Under the pieces are notes generated by a model that was not told the origin of the DNA, did not search any database, and saw only the letters and a program-made list of their open reading frames with translations. A program made the position numbers and the translations under genes. A DNA stretch of 64,000 nucleotides from an uncultured Lachnospiraceae bacterium (GTDB lineage Bacteria > Bacillota > Clostridia > Lachnospirales > Lachnospiraceae): assembly GCA_947367855.1 (NCBI GenBank), contig CANBFE010000007.1:1-64000 (forward strand), given 5' to 3'. Positions 1-8,710 of the stretch are shown piece after piece (the stretch's first letter is position 1; every line of letters starts with the position of its first letter).

Positions 1-63
1 TTATTTTACTCTGAGGTATTTTTTTATCAACCACCCTTCTTGCAATTCCCTATATTTGAATTA

Positions 64-80
64 TACAGGAAGCTCCTGTA
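64..80 (-). terminator. Possible weak terminator hairpin after rpiB
   Basis: A 7-bp perfect stem (TACAGGA / TCCTGTA, 3-nt loop) lies about 45 bases past the rpiB stop in an AT-rich stretch. There is no clean T-run, so this is a weak call. I see no gene in positions 1-122. Confidence 0.3.
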
Positions 81-122
81 ATTTAAATTTCCTTTTCTCC
101 CCTTAGTATTTCTCCAAATGTT

Positions 123-557
123 TTATTCCGTCGGTTCTATTAAACCAATTCTACGCCGGTGGCGCTCTTCGCCCGAAAATTCTGTATTCAGAAAAACATC
201 CACTATCTCTGCCGCAAGAATCTCCCCCACTATCCCGGCTCCCAAGGCCAGAACATTGGCATCATTATGAAGCCTGGTCATTTTCGCTGACAGCGGGTCC
301 GAACACACTGCACAGCGGATACCTGAGACTTTGTTTGCAGTCATGCTGATCCCGATTCCGGTGGTGCAGATGACAATCCCCTTCTCACACCGCCCCTCTG
401 CCACAGCTTTTGCAACTGCCCGGCCAAACAGGGGATAATCACAGCTGTCCGTGCTATGGCACCCCATGTCCTCAAAGGCAATATGTTTCTCCTCCAGATG
501 CCGGATCAACTTCTGCTTCAAGGCATAACCTCCATGGTCACTTCCAATTGCTATCAT
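123..557 (-). CDS. rpiB: Ribose-5-phosphate isomerase B
   Basis: Cytosolic sugar isomerase of the RpiB/LacAB family, interconverting ribose 5-phosphate and ribulose 5-phosphate in the non-oxidative pentose phosphate pathway. The 144 residues match the usual family length. Visible family signatures are SDHGG at residues 6-10, the catalytic cysteine C64 in the CTTGIGIS loop, and the RLHNDAN motif around residues 95-101, which holds the ring-opening histidine. It lies 23 bases downstream of the Sua5-type gene on the same strand and is probably the last gene of that operon. LacA/LacB galactose-6-phosphate isomerases are related, but the absence of a lac context and the standard length favour RpiB. 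Confidence 0.95.
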   Translation of the reverse strand: MIAIGSDHGGYALKQKLIRHLEEKHIAFEDMGCHSTDSCDYPLFGRAVAKAVAEGRCEKGIVICTTGIGISMTANKVSGIRCAVCSDPLSAKMTRLHNDANVLALGAGIVGEILAAEIVDVFLNTEFSGEERHRRRIGLIEPTE

Positions 558-580
558 GTTGCCACCTCCCGTATAACTTC

Positions 581-1645
581 CTAAATCCTCACCACCCTGT
601 TGCCTGCCGCTTTCAACAGTCGGTTCATAATAGCCTGCCCCAATCCCTGGTCGGAAAAACTTTCGGAATAGATACTGGTCACTTTCTCGTCATCGAATTC
701 CCTGAGGACTGCAAACAGCTTTCTGGCTATATCCTCTTCCTTCCCGCGGCTTCCTACACATTTTACCACATCTGCACGATATTGATCAAGTGTTTCTGTT
801 GTTCCGATAACACCTGTTTTCTCTCCTGCCTTTCCATCAGCGGCTGCCTGCCGGTTTATATAGGAAATCACCCGCCCCGGCTCCCCTTCCACAATAACCA
901 GACGCCCCGCAGGGGCGTAGTGTCGATACTTCATGCCGGGGGCCCTGGGAACCTGCGCGCTGCCCGGATCTATAATTGTGACATCTATGTCAGTCTTTCC
1001 CAATGCCTTGTCCAACATTTCCCGGGTAATAAAACCCGGCCGCAGAATACGCGGCGTTTCCACCGTCAGATCAATAATGGTGGATTCCAGTCCGATCCCC
1101 ACCTCTCCTCCATCCACAATCATGTCTATCCGGCCCTCCATGTCCTCCACCACATATCTGGCCAGGGTGGGGCTGGGTTTTCCGGAAAGGTTGGCACTGG
1201 GTGCCGCTATATAGCCTCCCCCGTATTCTATGAGCTTCCGCGCTGCCGGATGGGACGGAAACCGCACTGCAACCGTGTCCAGTCCTCCGGTAGTCTCATA
1301 TGGCACCCCGGAGGCTTTTGGAAGGATCATTGTCAGCGGCCCGGGCCAGAACATTTTCGCAATTTTTACAGCGGTTTCAGGTACTGACTTTACGATTTCA
1401 TACAGATCAGCGAACCGACAGATGTGAATAATCAGGGGATTATCTGAAGGCCTGCCCTTTGCCTCATAAATCCTGCGGGAAGATTCCGGATTCAGAGCCG
1501 CTCCCCCAAGCCCATAAACAGTCTCCGTGGGAAAAGCCACCAGACCTCCCCTTTTTATCACTTCCCCTGCCCGGCACAGTCCGCTTTCCTCCTCCAGGCT
1601 GAACTCCACACACTCCGGTCTGATCTTAATGATCTCTGTCTCCAT
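581..1645 (-). CDS. ywlC: L-threonylcarbamoyladenylate synthase (Sua5/YwlC type)
   Basis: Makes threonylcarbamoyl-AMP from threonine, bicarbonate and ATP, the first step of t6A37 modification of ANN-decoding tRNAs. The N-terminal YrdC domain is clear: a KRGGLVAFPTETVYGLG segment, then KGRPSDNPLI and a PSANLSGKPSPT stretch. An additional C-terminal Sua5 domain makes the protein 354 aa, as in B. subtilis YwlC rather than the short E. coli TsaC. I chose the ATG at 1645 because it has a purine-rich RBS and starts after the cwlD stop at 1696. The longer open frame to 1744 would overlap cwlD. It is probably cotranscribed with cwlD upstream and rpiB downstream. Confidence 0.93.
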   Translation of the reverse strand: METEIIKIRPECVEFSLEEESGLCRAGEVIKRGGLVAFPTETVYGLGGAALNPESSRRIYEAKGRPSDNPLIIHICRFADLYEIVKSVPETAVKIAKMFWPGPLTMILPKASGVPYETTGGLDTVAVRFPSHPAARKLIEYGGGYIAAPSANLSGKPSPTLARYVVEDMEGRIDMIVDGGEVGIGLESTIIDLTVETPRILRPGFITREMLDKALGKTDIDVTIIDPGSAQVPRAPGMKYRHYAPAGRLVIVEGEPGRVISYINRQAAADGKAGEKTGVIGTTETLDQYRADVVKCVGSRGKEEDIARKLFAVLREFDDEKVTSIYSESFSDQGLGQAIMNRLLKAAGNRVVRI

Positions 1646-1695
1646 CCTTCCCACTCTCCCCGGCAGGTTTCCCTGCCAAATTACAGTATACTCTC

Positions 1696-2403
1696 TCAAT
1701 CCTTTTCGTTCAGGTACCTCAGAATACCCATATGAATTGCCCACGCTACCCGTTCCTGGTATTCCGGATCACACAGCTTCTCTGCCTCCGCGCTGTTGGA
1801 AAGGAAACCGCACTCCACGATAACAATGGGAACCTCTGTCTTTTTCAACAGATAGTAGCTGTCATTTGCCTTAATCTGTCTTCTGTTCTCCGGATCCACA
1901 CTCTCCACCAGCCTGGACTGGATGCTCTGGGCAAGCATCTGTCCCTGGGCACTGCCCGTATAATAAAACACCTGCGCCCCACGGACATATTCTTCCGGAT
2001 AACTGTTCTGGTGGATGCTTACCGTCAGCTCAGGTGCCGTCTCCGCAATCAGCGCAATCCGCCGCTTCATGTCCTGCACCTTTTTATTGGAAGCCCCCGC
2101 ATCATACAGCCCCTCATCGGATTCCCGGGTCATGACCACCTCCACATCTTCTGCCTCCAGAAACATCTTCAGCAATTCGGCAATCTGCAGATTGATATCT
2201 TTTTCCTCTGCCCCGTTGATTCCCACCTTACCCGGATCGTCACCTCCATGTCCGGCGTCGATAACCACACACCATTTTTCCTTTTCCGTATCCACCCCGC
2301 TGCCCGCAACATAGATCGCAGCCTCCCGTCCCAGATAAAGCATGGACACAAGAAACAAGGCTGCGGCTGCTCCCGCCAACAGTTTGTACTGAAATTTTTT
2401 CAT
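1696..2403 (-). CDS. cwlD: N-acetylmuramoyl-L-alanine amidase, CwlD-like (Amidase_3)
   Basis: Membrane-anchored zinc amidase that cleaves the bond between N-acetylmuramic acid and the stem peptide. CwlD in spore formers helps make the muramic-delta-lactam of cortex. An N-terminal hydrophobic anchor occupies about residues 8-33. The Amidase_3 zinc ligands and catalytic residues are visible: H52 in DAGHGG, E66/E67, H131 in SIHQNSYPE and E197 in VIVECGFLSN. The 235-aa length fits CwlD. It precedes ywlC by 50 bases on the same strand. The assignment to cortex rather than general wall turnover is inferred from family and length. Confidence 0.88.
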   Translation of the reverse strand: MKKFQYKLLAGAAAALFLVSMLYLGREAAIYVAGSGVDTEKEKWCVVIDAGHGGDDPGKVGINGAEEKDINLQIAELLKMFLEAEDVEVVMTRESDEGLYDAGASNKKVQDMKRRIALIAETAPELTVSIHQNSYPEEYVRGAQVFYYTGSAQGQMLAQSIQSRLVESVDPENRRQIKANDSYYLLKKTEVPIVIVECGFLSNSAEAEKLCDPEYQERVAWAIHMGILRYLNEKD

Positions 2404-2487
2404 TCTGTCTCTGCCCTTGTATTAGCTTTATACCATTTATATTCCTGTTCAAATTTCTTTAAAACCATAAAAGGACAGTTTCCTGGG

Positions 2488-4188
2488 TCAGGAATTCGTA
2501 TAGGCGGCAATCTTTGCCCATGCCTCGGCCGTGCCGTACCCCAGTCTCCATACCGCAACGCCACCCAGATTCTTTACCTTCATTACATTCAGTTTTACCT
2601 CTATGGACTCCACGTCCTCAATCCAGATCTGATATCTGGCAGCCCCGCTCTCCCATTCCGCATAATTCTGGCAGGTGGTCTCGTCCCACTCCGGCACAGC
2701 GCCCACCCTCTGCAGATATTCCTGCACATTATTCAATGTAATATACTGGTCCGTCACCTCGGTCCCCTCTGTCTTCCACAGAATGGTATAAAACGGCAGC
2801 GCATTTATGACCTTTCTCTCCGGCACCTGCTCCAGAGTCTTGTCAAGTCCGTTGGAGACATACTCAATACTTGCCACGCTGCCAGGATCACCGCTGCCAT
2901 GCCAGTGCTCGTCATATCCCATGATAATCACATAATCTGCCACCACTCCCTGAACGTCCAGTCTGTAATAATTGTTGAAACGGAAAGGCACATAATTATC
3001 CACCGACAAAACCAGCCCGCTCTTTCTGCACAGCACAGAAAGTTCCTTCAGAAACTGGACATAATGCTCCCCGCATTCCTCCGTAAGTCCCTCGAAATCT
3101 ATATTTACACCGTCCAGTCCAAGACTCAGTGAGGTATCAACCATGCTCTGGGCAAGCTGACGGCGCTTTGTGGTAGAAGAAAGAACCGCATAACTGCTGA
3201 CCTCCTCTCCTGTCTCGTTCCGGTAATTAAAGTTATCCCATGCCGCCCATACCTGCAGTCCCTGTCCATGCGCCTGATTCACATACTGTATATCCGCAAA
3301 GGAACGAAAACCACCCTCATTGTCACTGAGGCTGAACCAGGTAGGCGCTATGACATTAATCCCCGCGCCTTCCGCAAGCATCTCTGAAAGCGTGGCGTTC
3401 CCCCCGACTCCTCCGATGGCGTGAAAGCCAAGACTTACCTTGCCCTCCCTGACAATGGATGTGTATTCCTCCGCCACATAATCCGTGACAGGCACTTCAG
3501 TCTCTGTTCCCGGATTTTCCAGTCTCTTGTTCTCCACATATCCGATGATTGAGTCTGAAGTCTTCACCTTGCTCCAGGTCTCCATCTCTTCCAGCAGTTC
3601 CACTACCTCTCCCTTTTCCATTTCCCTCAGAATCGGGCTCTTAATTCCTCCCAGTTCCCTGACCTGGGTATCCCTGGATATTTCCCTGGTCTGCTTTTCC
3701 CCCCACTGGGTATAAACCTGTACATGCCTGTCAAAAGGAGTATAGGCATAGTTTGTATACTGCTTCACATAATCTGCAGCCAGGTAAACCGTTTCTCCCT
3801 CACTGCGGCAAATCTCATATTCCACGGCATGAACGCCTTCCCCGTCACTGTACTCCCTTGCGCCGAAGAGCGCTTCCGCCGTATCTGTCGCCGTGGTATA
3901 CAGGAGACGCTGTTCGCTCAAATCCACATAAAAGCCTTCATTCAGATATTGATGCACTGTGTCCAGATCAAAATAAACCGTGCCGTCCACCAGCACCGCC
4001 TTTTCAGCGATCATTTCATCCTGCAGGATGATTGCCAGCTGCCCCTGGGTCACCCCGTAGTATTCATCCATATCAGCCAGTTCTTTCCCATAAGAATACT
4101 TCTCCAGTATCTTACTGCCGAATCCCACTCCACCGATCAGCAGGATCAGTACCAGTGCCACGATTACCGGTATCATTTTCTTCTTCAT
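2488..4188 (-). CDS. Glycoside hydrolase family 18 protein with stalk and SH3 domains
   Basis: Probable secreted or membrane-anchored cell-wall glycosidase of the YaaH/YdhD/SleL type. A hydrophobic N-terminus (about residues 6-24) is followed by a copper-amine-oxidase-N-like stalk region (about 60-165), an SH3-like segment (about 172-225) and the GH18 barrel (about 250-560). The GH18 catalytic motif is DGVNIDFE at residues 359-366, with E366 as the likely proton donor. Asparagine at the second acidic position of the motif is usual in this subfamily. The substrate is presumably peptidoglycan or its modified spore-cortex form, but the sequence does not decide this. A leader hairpin lies at 4213-4246. 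Confidence 0.85.
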   Translation of the reverse strand: MKKKMIPVIVALVLILLIGGVGFGSKILEKYSYGKELADMDEYYGVTQGQLAIILQDEMIAEKAVLVDGTVYFDLDTVHQYLNEGFYVDLSEQRLLYTTATDTAEALFGAREYSDGEGVHAVEYEICRSEGETVYLAADYVKQYTNYAYTPFDRHVQVYTQWGEKQTREISRDTQVRELGGIKSPILREMEKGEVVELLEEMETWSKVKTSDSIIGYVENKRLENPGTETEVPVTDYVAEEYTSIVREGKVSLGFHAIGGVGGNATLSEMLAEGAGINVIAPTWFSLSDNEGGFRSFADIQYVNQAHGQGLQVWAAWDNFNYRNETGEEVSSYAVLSSTTKRRQLAQSMVDTSLSLGLDGVNIDFEGLTEECGEHYVQFLKELSVLCRKSGLVLSVDNYVPFRFNNYYRLDVQGVVADYVIIMGYDEHWHGSGDPGSVASIEYVSNGLDKTLEQVPERKVINALPFYTILWKTEGTEVTDQYITLNNVQEYLQRVGAVPEWDETTCQNYAEWESGAARYQIWIEDVESIEVKLNVMKVKNLGGVAVWRLGYGTAEAWAKIAAYTNS

Positions 4189-4212
4189 TTTGCATCATGA
4201 CCTTTCTTCAGA

Positions 4213-4246
4213 ATGTAACTGCCCGCTGCCGGGCAGGCAGTTACAT
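4213..4246 (-). other. Leader hairpin upstream of the GH18 gene
   Basis: A perfect 11-bp inverted repeat (ATGTAACTGCC / GGCAGTTACAT) around a GC-rich loop ends about 25 bases before the GH18 start. No T-run follows, so it is more likely an mRNA structure than a terminator. It could also mark the 3' end of the upstream unknown gene. Confidence 0.4.
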
Positions 4247-4422
4247 CATACCACATTTAAAGTCCCGCGTCATTACCAAATTTGTAATACTTTTGTAATC
4301 TTTAGCATTTATTACAGTTCAAAGCTTGTTTTGTCTTTTCATATGCCGGGGATACCGCCCTTTACAGCACGAGAGGCAATCCCATTACCTGTTATCCGGC
4401 GGAATCCGCCCGGCCATTACGG

Positions 4423-4794
4423 CTACCAACGCGTAACCCGGTCAAACCGCACCTGTCTGATGGTACCTTCCGCATCCATCACATAATCGGCCATGTAAGG
4501 GCTGTTCTCCCTTACAGCCTTGGATACTGCCTCGCACGGAAGCGCTGCCCTTCCGTCCACAAAAAGCTCCACTCCGCATCGCCGCATCTGTTCCAGACGG
4601 CGGAGCATTTCTTCCCTTGCAGCGTTCATCTCCTCCGCTTTCATCTGTCTTCTACACAAATAAATTCCTCCTTCTATCCGGAGACCTCCGGAATTTTGGC
4701 CAAAAAGAGTCCGGCTGACTGTGATGAATCCCCGAAAGTCCCCGTTAATGAGGTAAATGCCTTCAGCAGTACGTACCACGGAAAAAATTTCCAA
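4423..4794 (-). CDS. Hypothetical protein, 123 aa
   Basis: I do not recognise this protein. It has no signal peptide or membrane segment. The first half looks like a small beta-rich domain (EIFSVVRTAEGIYLINGDFRG), the middle is a charged helix (about residues 50-72), and the C-terminus has a YVMDAEGTIRQVRFDR stretch. Codon use resembles the neighbouring core genes and a TATAAT-like element lies just upstream on the minus strand, so I regard it as real. It lies 234 bases upstream of the GH18 gene in the same orientation. Confidence 0.6.
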   Translation of the reverse strand: MEIFSVVRTAEGIYLINGDFRGFITVSRTLFGQNSGGLRIEGGIYLCRRQMKAEEMNAAREEMLRRLEQMRRCGVELFVDGRAALPCEAVSKAVRENSPYMADYVMDAEGTIRQVRFDRVTRW

Positions 4795-5138
4795 ATAAGA
4801 ATACGTTTAATTTGAATTATAATTGTGAAAATTAGTTGACATACTTATGACCAAGCAAGGAACATATTTCCATACACTATGCTTGTAAGACATCCTTAGA
4901 CATATGCCAGTTTTCTGATACTGTCATATTATGTGATATACACACTTAGAATATAAAGGATGAAGCGGAACGACCCGTTCCAAAAAAACAGCTAAATCAA
5001 CTCGAAATCAAGACTGCTGCGCCTCCTTCCCCGTACAGAGTACCAAAGGCACTTACAGGCTCAGTATAACATGAACCTGCCGTTTTGGCAAGCAAAAGAT
5101 CAGGAATTATAAAAAAAAATTAAACTCATAATCTGCTA
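4795..5138. other. AT-rich intergenic region without a gene
   Basis: This divergent spacer separates the minus-strand unknown from the plus-strand mecA-like gene. A TTGACA hexamer occurs at 4836-4841, but nothing resembling a -10 box is correctly spaced from it. I see no ORF, RNA gene or strong terminator here. The mecA promoter lies at its right edge. Confidence 0.5.
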
Positions 5139-5167
5139 TTGACTTAATTGCGCTGAAAGTATATTAT
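5139..5167 (+). promoter_or_regulatory. Sigma-A promoter of the mecA-like gene
   Basis: TTGACT at 5139-5144, a 17-bp spacer and TATTAT at 5162-5167. The GAAAGG ribosome-binding site at 5211-5216 precedes the ATG at 5224. Confidence 0.75.
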
Positions 5168-5223
5168 GGCATAACAAAGCATTAATATTACAGTTCAGCC
5201 CTGCAGAAAAGAAAGGTTGTCGT

Positions 5224-5982
5224 ATGAAAATAGAAAAAGTAAATGAGAACCAGATTCGCTGCACCCTGACCAGAGAAGATTTGGCAAGCCGCGAACTGAA
5301 GATTAGCGAATTGGCTTACGGAACCGAGAAGGCCAAAACTTTGTTCCGGGATATGATGAGGCAGGCAAATTTTGAATTTGGATTTGAGGCCGAAGACATT
5401 CCTCTTATGATAGAAGCGATTCCCCTGAATACCGAATGCATCGTTCTGATCATTACCAAAGTAGAAGATCCGGAGGAACTGGATACCCGTTTCTCCAGGT
5501 TTGCACCTTCCGTAACCGAGGAAAACGACAGTGATGACATGGATTTCCGCTACGAAGAAGACTCTTCAAACGAAATACTTGATTTGTTCCGCAGAATGCA
5601 GACAGAGCAGAAGGAATCAGGATCCGAAACTGCTTCTTCAAATACCGACACGGAGGAAAAACGGAACCTGACCCGGATTTTCCTGATGAGTTCACTGAGG
5701 CAGGTTATGGAAGTATCAGCCGTGATAGCAGACAGTTATCACGGGTTCAGCACTCTTTACAAAAAAGAAACCGCCCGGGGAACCGCCGACGGATATCTCC
5801 TCCTGCTGACACGGGGAGAAGAAAGCGCTGAATCTTTTGACAAAATCTGCAACATTGTCTCCGAATATGGCATTCCCAAACAGTCCGTTCCCGGCACCAG
5901 CGCGTTTCTGGCAGAACATTACGAAGCGCTGATCCGCGAAAATGCAGTGAACCTGTTGAGCGGCGCTCCTGAGAGGCCCTGA
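5224..5982 (+). CDS. mecA: MecA-like adaptor protein
   Basis: Adaptor of the MecA/YpbH family, which in Firmicutes delivers substrates to the ClpC(P) AAA+ protease. The N-terminal substrate-binding domain is recognisable (MKIEKVNENQIRCTLTREDL through the FEFGFEAEDIPLMIEAIP segment, residues 1-85). An acidic linker (about 90-150) leads to a C-terminal domain (about 150-240) of the type that binds ClpC. The 252-aa length is slightly longer than B. subtilis MecA because of the linker. It is monocistronic, with its own promoter upstream and a strong terminator downstream. Which substrates it handles cannot be read from the sequence. Confidence 0.85.
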   Translation: MKIEKVNENQIRCTLTREDLASRELKISELAYGTEKAKTLFRDMMRQANFEFGFEAEDIPLMIEAIPLNTECIVLIITKVEDPEELDTRFSRFAPSVTEENDSDDMDFRYEEDSSNEILDLFRRMQTEQKESGSETASSNTDTEEKRNLTRIFLMSSLRQVMEVSAVIADSYHGFSTLYKKETARGTADGYLLLLTRGEESAESFDKICNIVSEYGIPKQSVPGTSAFLAEHYEALIRENAVNLLSGAPERP

Positions 5983-6011
5983 GAAAGGCCCCGCCAATAT
6001 GCAGAAAAAAT

Positions 6012-6037
6012 AACACCCCCTGGAACACGGGGGTGTT
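6012..6037. terminator. Bidirectional rho-independent terminator
   Basis: Stem AACACCCCC / GGGGGTGTT (9 bp, 8-nt loop). CTTTT follows on the plus strand and ATTTTTT on the minus strand, so it can end both the mecA-like gene and the convergent DUF1858 gene. Confidence 0.88.
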
Positions 6038-6069
6038 GCTTTTGACGGGAATTCCCGATTTCCGGTCTC

Positions 6070-6261
6070 TCAGACCGCTTCGATGGCCTTCATCAGGGCA
6101 TCAATGTCAATTCCGTGTACCATGGCGGCTTCTTCCAGGGATTCGCCCTGCGCAGAGGGACATCCCAGACAGTGCATTCCGGCCTCCAGCAATACAGGCG
6201 CCACATCGGGATTGGCATTCAGAATTTCTCCGATGGTCATTTCTTTTGTTATTCCAGACAT
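6070..6261 (-). CDS. DUF1858 domain protein
   Basis: Small protein of 63 residues consisting of a single DUF1858 domain, the fold found at the N-terminus of ScdA/RIC-like and hybrid-cluster-associated proteins. The signature helix ITKEMTIGEILNANPDVAPVL is followed by the cysteine pair in MHCLGC. These cysteines suggest a redox or metal-related role, though the function is not established. I chose the ATG at 6261 because AGGAG lies 6-9 bases upstream. The longer frame to 6318 has no such site. It is transcribed away from the pflB locus and towards the shared terminator. Confidence 0.85.
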   Translation of the reverse strand: MSGITKEMTIGEILNANPDVAPVLLEAGMHCLGCPSAQGESLEEAAMVHGIDIDALMKAIEAV

Positions 6262-6429
6262 GTTTCTCCTTCTCCTCTCTGTTGTATATAGAATAGTCTG
6301 ACGATATTTTCTATTCATGTTTCCATTATAAATCTTTCCTCCAAATCTGACAAGCTATTCCTGTTTATAAAATTCTTGTAAAATTTCGCTTTTTTCCGGC
6401 TGTGTACAGAAAAAAGTACATATCTGTTC

Positions 6430-6458
6430 TTGACTCTCACCCTTGTTTTTCATATAAT
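6430..6458 (+). promoter_or_regulatory. Sigma-A promoter of the pflB locus
   Basis: TTGACT at 6430-6435, a 17-bp spacer and a perfect TATAAT at 6453-6458. The AGGAGGG ribosome-binding site at 6514-6520 lies 9 bases before the pflB ATG. This is one of the strongest promoters in the window, as expected for a central fermentation enzyme. Confidence 0.88.
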
Positions 6459-6489
6459 GAAACTATGGAATTAGAAGCAGTTAACCTAC

Positions 6490-6520
6490 TTTTCAACTAA
6501 TTCAAAATTTTACAGGAGGG
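6490..6520 (+). repeat. Leader repeat, copy 1 (upstream of pflB)
   Basis: The 13-mer TTTTCAACTAATT at 6490-6502, followed by an ATTTTA tract and AGGAGG, recurs upstream of the 80-aa glycyl-radical gene at 8939-8976. Here it forms the 5' untranslated region of pflB. Confidence 0.6.
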
Positions 6521-6529
6521 TATTTCAAA

Positions 6530-8566
6530 ATGAGACCAGAATGGACAGATTTTGTAGCAGGTAAATGGGACAAAGAAGTCAACGTCCGCGACTTCATCCA
6601 GAGAAACTATCATCCCTATGACGGAGATGAGACATTCCTGGCAGGCCCTACCCAGAACACAAAGGATTTGTGGGCACAGGTTCTTGACCTGCAGAAGAAG
6701 GAAAGGGAAGCAGGCGGCGTCCTGGATATGGATACCAAGGTTGTTTCCACCATCACCTCCCATGGCCCCGGTTACCTTGACAAGAGCAAGGAGACCATCG
6801 TAGGCTTCCAGACCGACAAGCCTTTCAAGAGATCCCTGCAGCCCTATGGCGGTATCCGTATGGCAGAGAAGGCATGCTCCGACAATGGCTATGAAGTTGA
6901 CCCGGAGATTTCCGAGTTCTTCTCCACCCACAGAAAGACACACAATGCAGGCTGCTTTGACGCTTACAATCAGGAGATGAGAGCCTGCCGTTCTTCCCAT
7001 ATCATCACAGGTCTTCCTGATGCTTACGGCCGCGGACGTATCATCGGCGACTACAGACGTGTAGCTCTGTACGGCATCGACAGGCTCATCGAGGACAAGC
7101 AGACCCAGAAGGATTCCACCGGCAAGGTAATGACCGATGACATCATCCGTCTGCGCGAAGAGATCTCCGAACAGATCGTTGCCCTGAAGATGATGAAGGA
7201 GATGGCCGCTTCCTATGGCTGCGATATCTCCAAGCCCGCTTCCAACGTGCAGGAGGCCATTCAGGCAACCTACTTCGGTTATCTGTGCGCAGTAAAGGAG
7301 CAGAACGGCGCTGCCATGAGTCTTGGCCGTACTTCTACTTTCCTTGATATCTACGCTGAGAGAGACCTGAAGAACGGTACTTTCACCGAGGAGCAGATTC
7401 AGGAGTTTGTTGACCACTTCATCATGAAGCTGCGCTGCATCAAGTTTGCACGTACACCTGAGTACAACCAGATCTTCGCAGGCGATCCCGTATGGGTAAC
7501 CGAGTCTCTGGGCGGCGTAGGCGTGGACGGCAGACCCATGGTTACCAGGATGAGCTTCCGTTATCTGAACACCCTGACCAACCTTGGACCTTCTCCCGAG
7601 CCGAACCTGACCGTACTCTGGTCCACCAGACTGCCGGCAGGCTGGAAGAAATACTGCGCGAAGATGTCCATCCAGACCTCTTCCATCCAGTATGAGAACG
7701 ATGACCTGATGAGAATTGACCACGGCGATGACTACGGTATCGCATGCTGCGTATCCTCCATGGTAATCGGTAAGGAAATGCAGTTCTTCGGCGCACGCGC
7801 AAACGTTGCAAAATGTCTGCTTTACGCTCTGAACGGCGGCGTGGACGAAGTGACCAAGAAGCAGGTAGGTCCCAAGTACCGTCCTGTTGTCGGCGATGTG
7901 CTTGAGTACAATGATGTATGGAGCAAATTCGTTGACATGTTGGAGTGGCAGGCAGATGTTTATGTAAACACCCTGAACATCATCCACTACATGCATGACA
8001 AATACTGCTATGAGAGAGCTGAGATGGCTCTTCATGACAGAGATGTAAAGCGTTACTTTGCAACCGGCGTGGCTGGTCTGTCCATCGTGGCTGACTCCCT
8101 CTCCGCTATCAAGTACGCAAAGGTTGAGCCTATCCGCGACGAGGACGGCGTGATCGTTGACTTCAAGACCACCGGAGATTTCCCGAAGTATGGTAATGAC
8201 GATGACCGCGTAGACGAAATCGCACAGTTGGTTGTTCATACCTTCATGACCGCCATCAGGAGACATCATACCTACAGGAATGGTATCCCTACCACCTCCA
8301 TCCTGACCATTACCTCTAACGTTACCTATGGTAAGGCTACCGGTAATACACCTGACGGACGTAAGAAGGGCCAGCCTTTCGCACCCGGCGCCAACCCGAT
8401 GCACGGCCGCGATACCCACGGTGCAGTAGCATCCCTGGCTTCCGTATCCAAGCTGCCTTTCAATGATGCACAGGACGGTATCTCCAATACCTTCACCATC
8501 ATCCCCGGCGCTCTGGGCAAGGAAGACAAAGTATTCTCCGGTGACATTGAGTTGGATCTGAAATAA
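6530..8566 (+). CDS. pflB: Pyruvate formate-lyase catalytic chain lacking its glycyl-radical domain
   Basis: Formate acetyltransferase, converting pyruvate and CoA to acetyl-CoA and formate in the cytosol of anaerobes. The 678 residues align with the body of PflB. The active-site cysteine pair is C406-C407 in IACCVS, followed by the GKEMQFFGARANVAK signature. The chain stops at GALGKEDKVFSGDIELDLK, exactly where ordinary PflB (about 750-760 aa) continues into the C-terminal domain with the radical glycine. That domain is encoded separately at 8986-9228, and 678 + 80 residues equals a full-length PflB. The ATG is preceded by AGGAGGG. The C-terminal peptide DIELDLK is encoded a second time 49 bases downstream. 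The stop is clean in the given sequence. A sequencing error is unlikely because the 80-aa gene has its own RBS and start. Confidence 0.93.
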   Translation: MRPEWTDFVAGKWDKEVNVRDFIQRNYHPYDGDETFLAGPTQNTKDLWAQVLDLQKKEREAGGVLDMDTKVVSTITSHGPGYLDKSKETIVGFQTDKPFKRSLQPYGGIRMAEKACSDNGYEVDPEISEFFSTHRKTHNAGCFDAYNQEMRACRSSHIITGLPDAYGRGRIIGDYRRVALYGIDRLIEDKQTQKDSTGKVMTDDIIRLREEISEQIVALKMMKEMAASYGCDISKPASNVQEAIQATYFGYLCAVKEQNGAAMSLGRTSTFLDIYAERDLKNGTFTEEQIQEFVDHFIMKLRCIKFARTPEYNQIFAGDPVWVTESLGGVGVDGRPMVTRMSFRYLNTLTNLGPSPEPNLTVLWSTRLPAGWKKYCAKMSIQTSSIQYENDDLMRIDHGDDYGIACCVSSMVIGKEMQFFGARANVAKCLLYALNGGVDEVTKKQVGPKYRPVVGDVLEYNDVWSKFVDMLEWQADVYVNTLNIIHYMHDKYCYERAEMALHDRDVKRYFATGVAGLSIVADSLSAIKYAKVEPIRDEDGVIVDFKTTGDFPKYGNDDDRVDEIAQLVVHTFMTAIRRHHTYRNGIPTTSILTITSNVTYGKATGNTPDGRKKGQPFAPGANPMHGRDTHGAVASLASVSKLPFNDAQDGISNTFTIIPGALGKEDKVFSGDIELDLK

Positions 8567-8591
8567 GACTCGTGCACACCGAGACGTCACT

Positions 8592-8615
8592 GACATCGAA
8601 TTAGACCTGAAATAA
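8592..8615 (+). pseudogene. Remnant second copy of the pflB 3' end
   Basis: Positions 8592-8615 encode DIELDLK-stop, as do 8543-8566, but in a shifted frame. The two copies differ at four third-codon positions (ATT/ATC, GAG/GAA, TTG/TTA, GAT/GAC) and at no amino acid. The simplest reading is the scar of a second, diverged pfl gene after duplication and recombination. It is not translated from pflB, which stops at 8566. Confidence 0.6.
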
Positions 8616-8617
8616 GC

Positions 8618-8672
8618 CCTGCAGACTGCAGGCGGAGTTTCCCGGGTGGTGCCGGAACGGAATATCATTCCG
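8618..8672 (+). other. Two intercistronic hairpins after pflB
   Basis: CCTGCAG-A-CTGCAGG at 8618-8632 and CGGAAT-ATC-ATTCCG at 8658-8672 can form adjacent short hairpins between pflB and the 66-aa gene. Neither has a T-tract. They may protect or partly stop the pflB transcript. Confidence 0.35.
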
Positions 8673-8710
8673 CTTTCCCGCGCTGCCGCCGGGTAAAAGA
8701 AGGAGGCACC

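Noticed and set aside
4836..4864. TTGACA promoter candidate in the 4.8-5.2 kb spacer
   Set aside because: No TATAAT-like box lies at 16-18 bp, and the much better mecA promoter is at 5139-5167.
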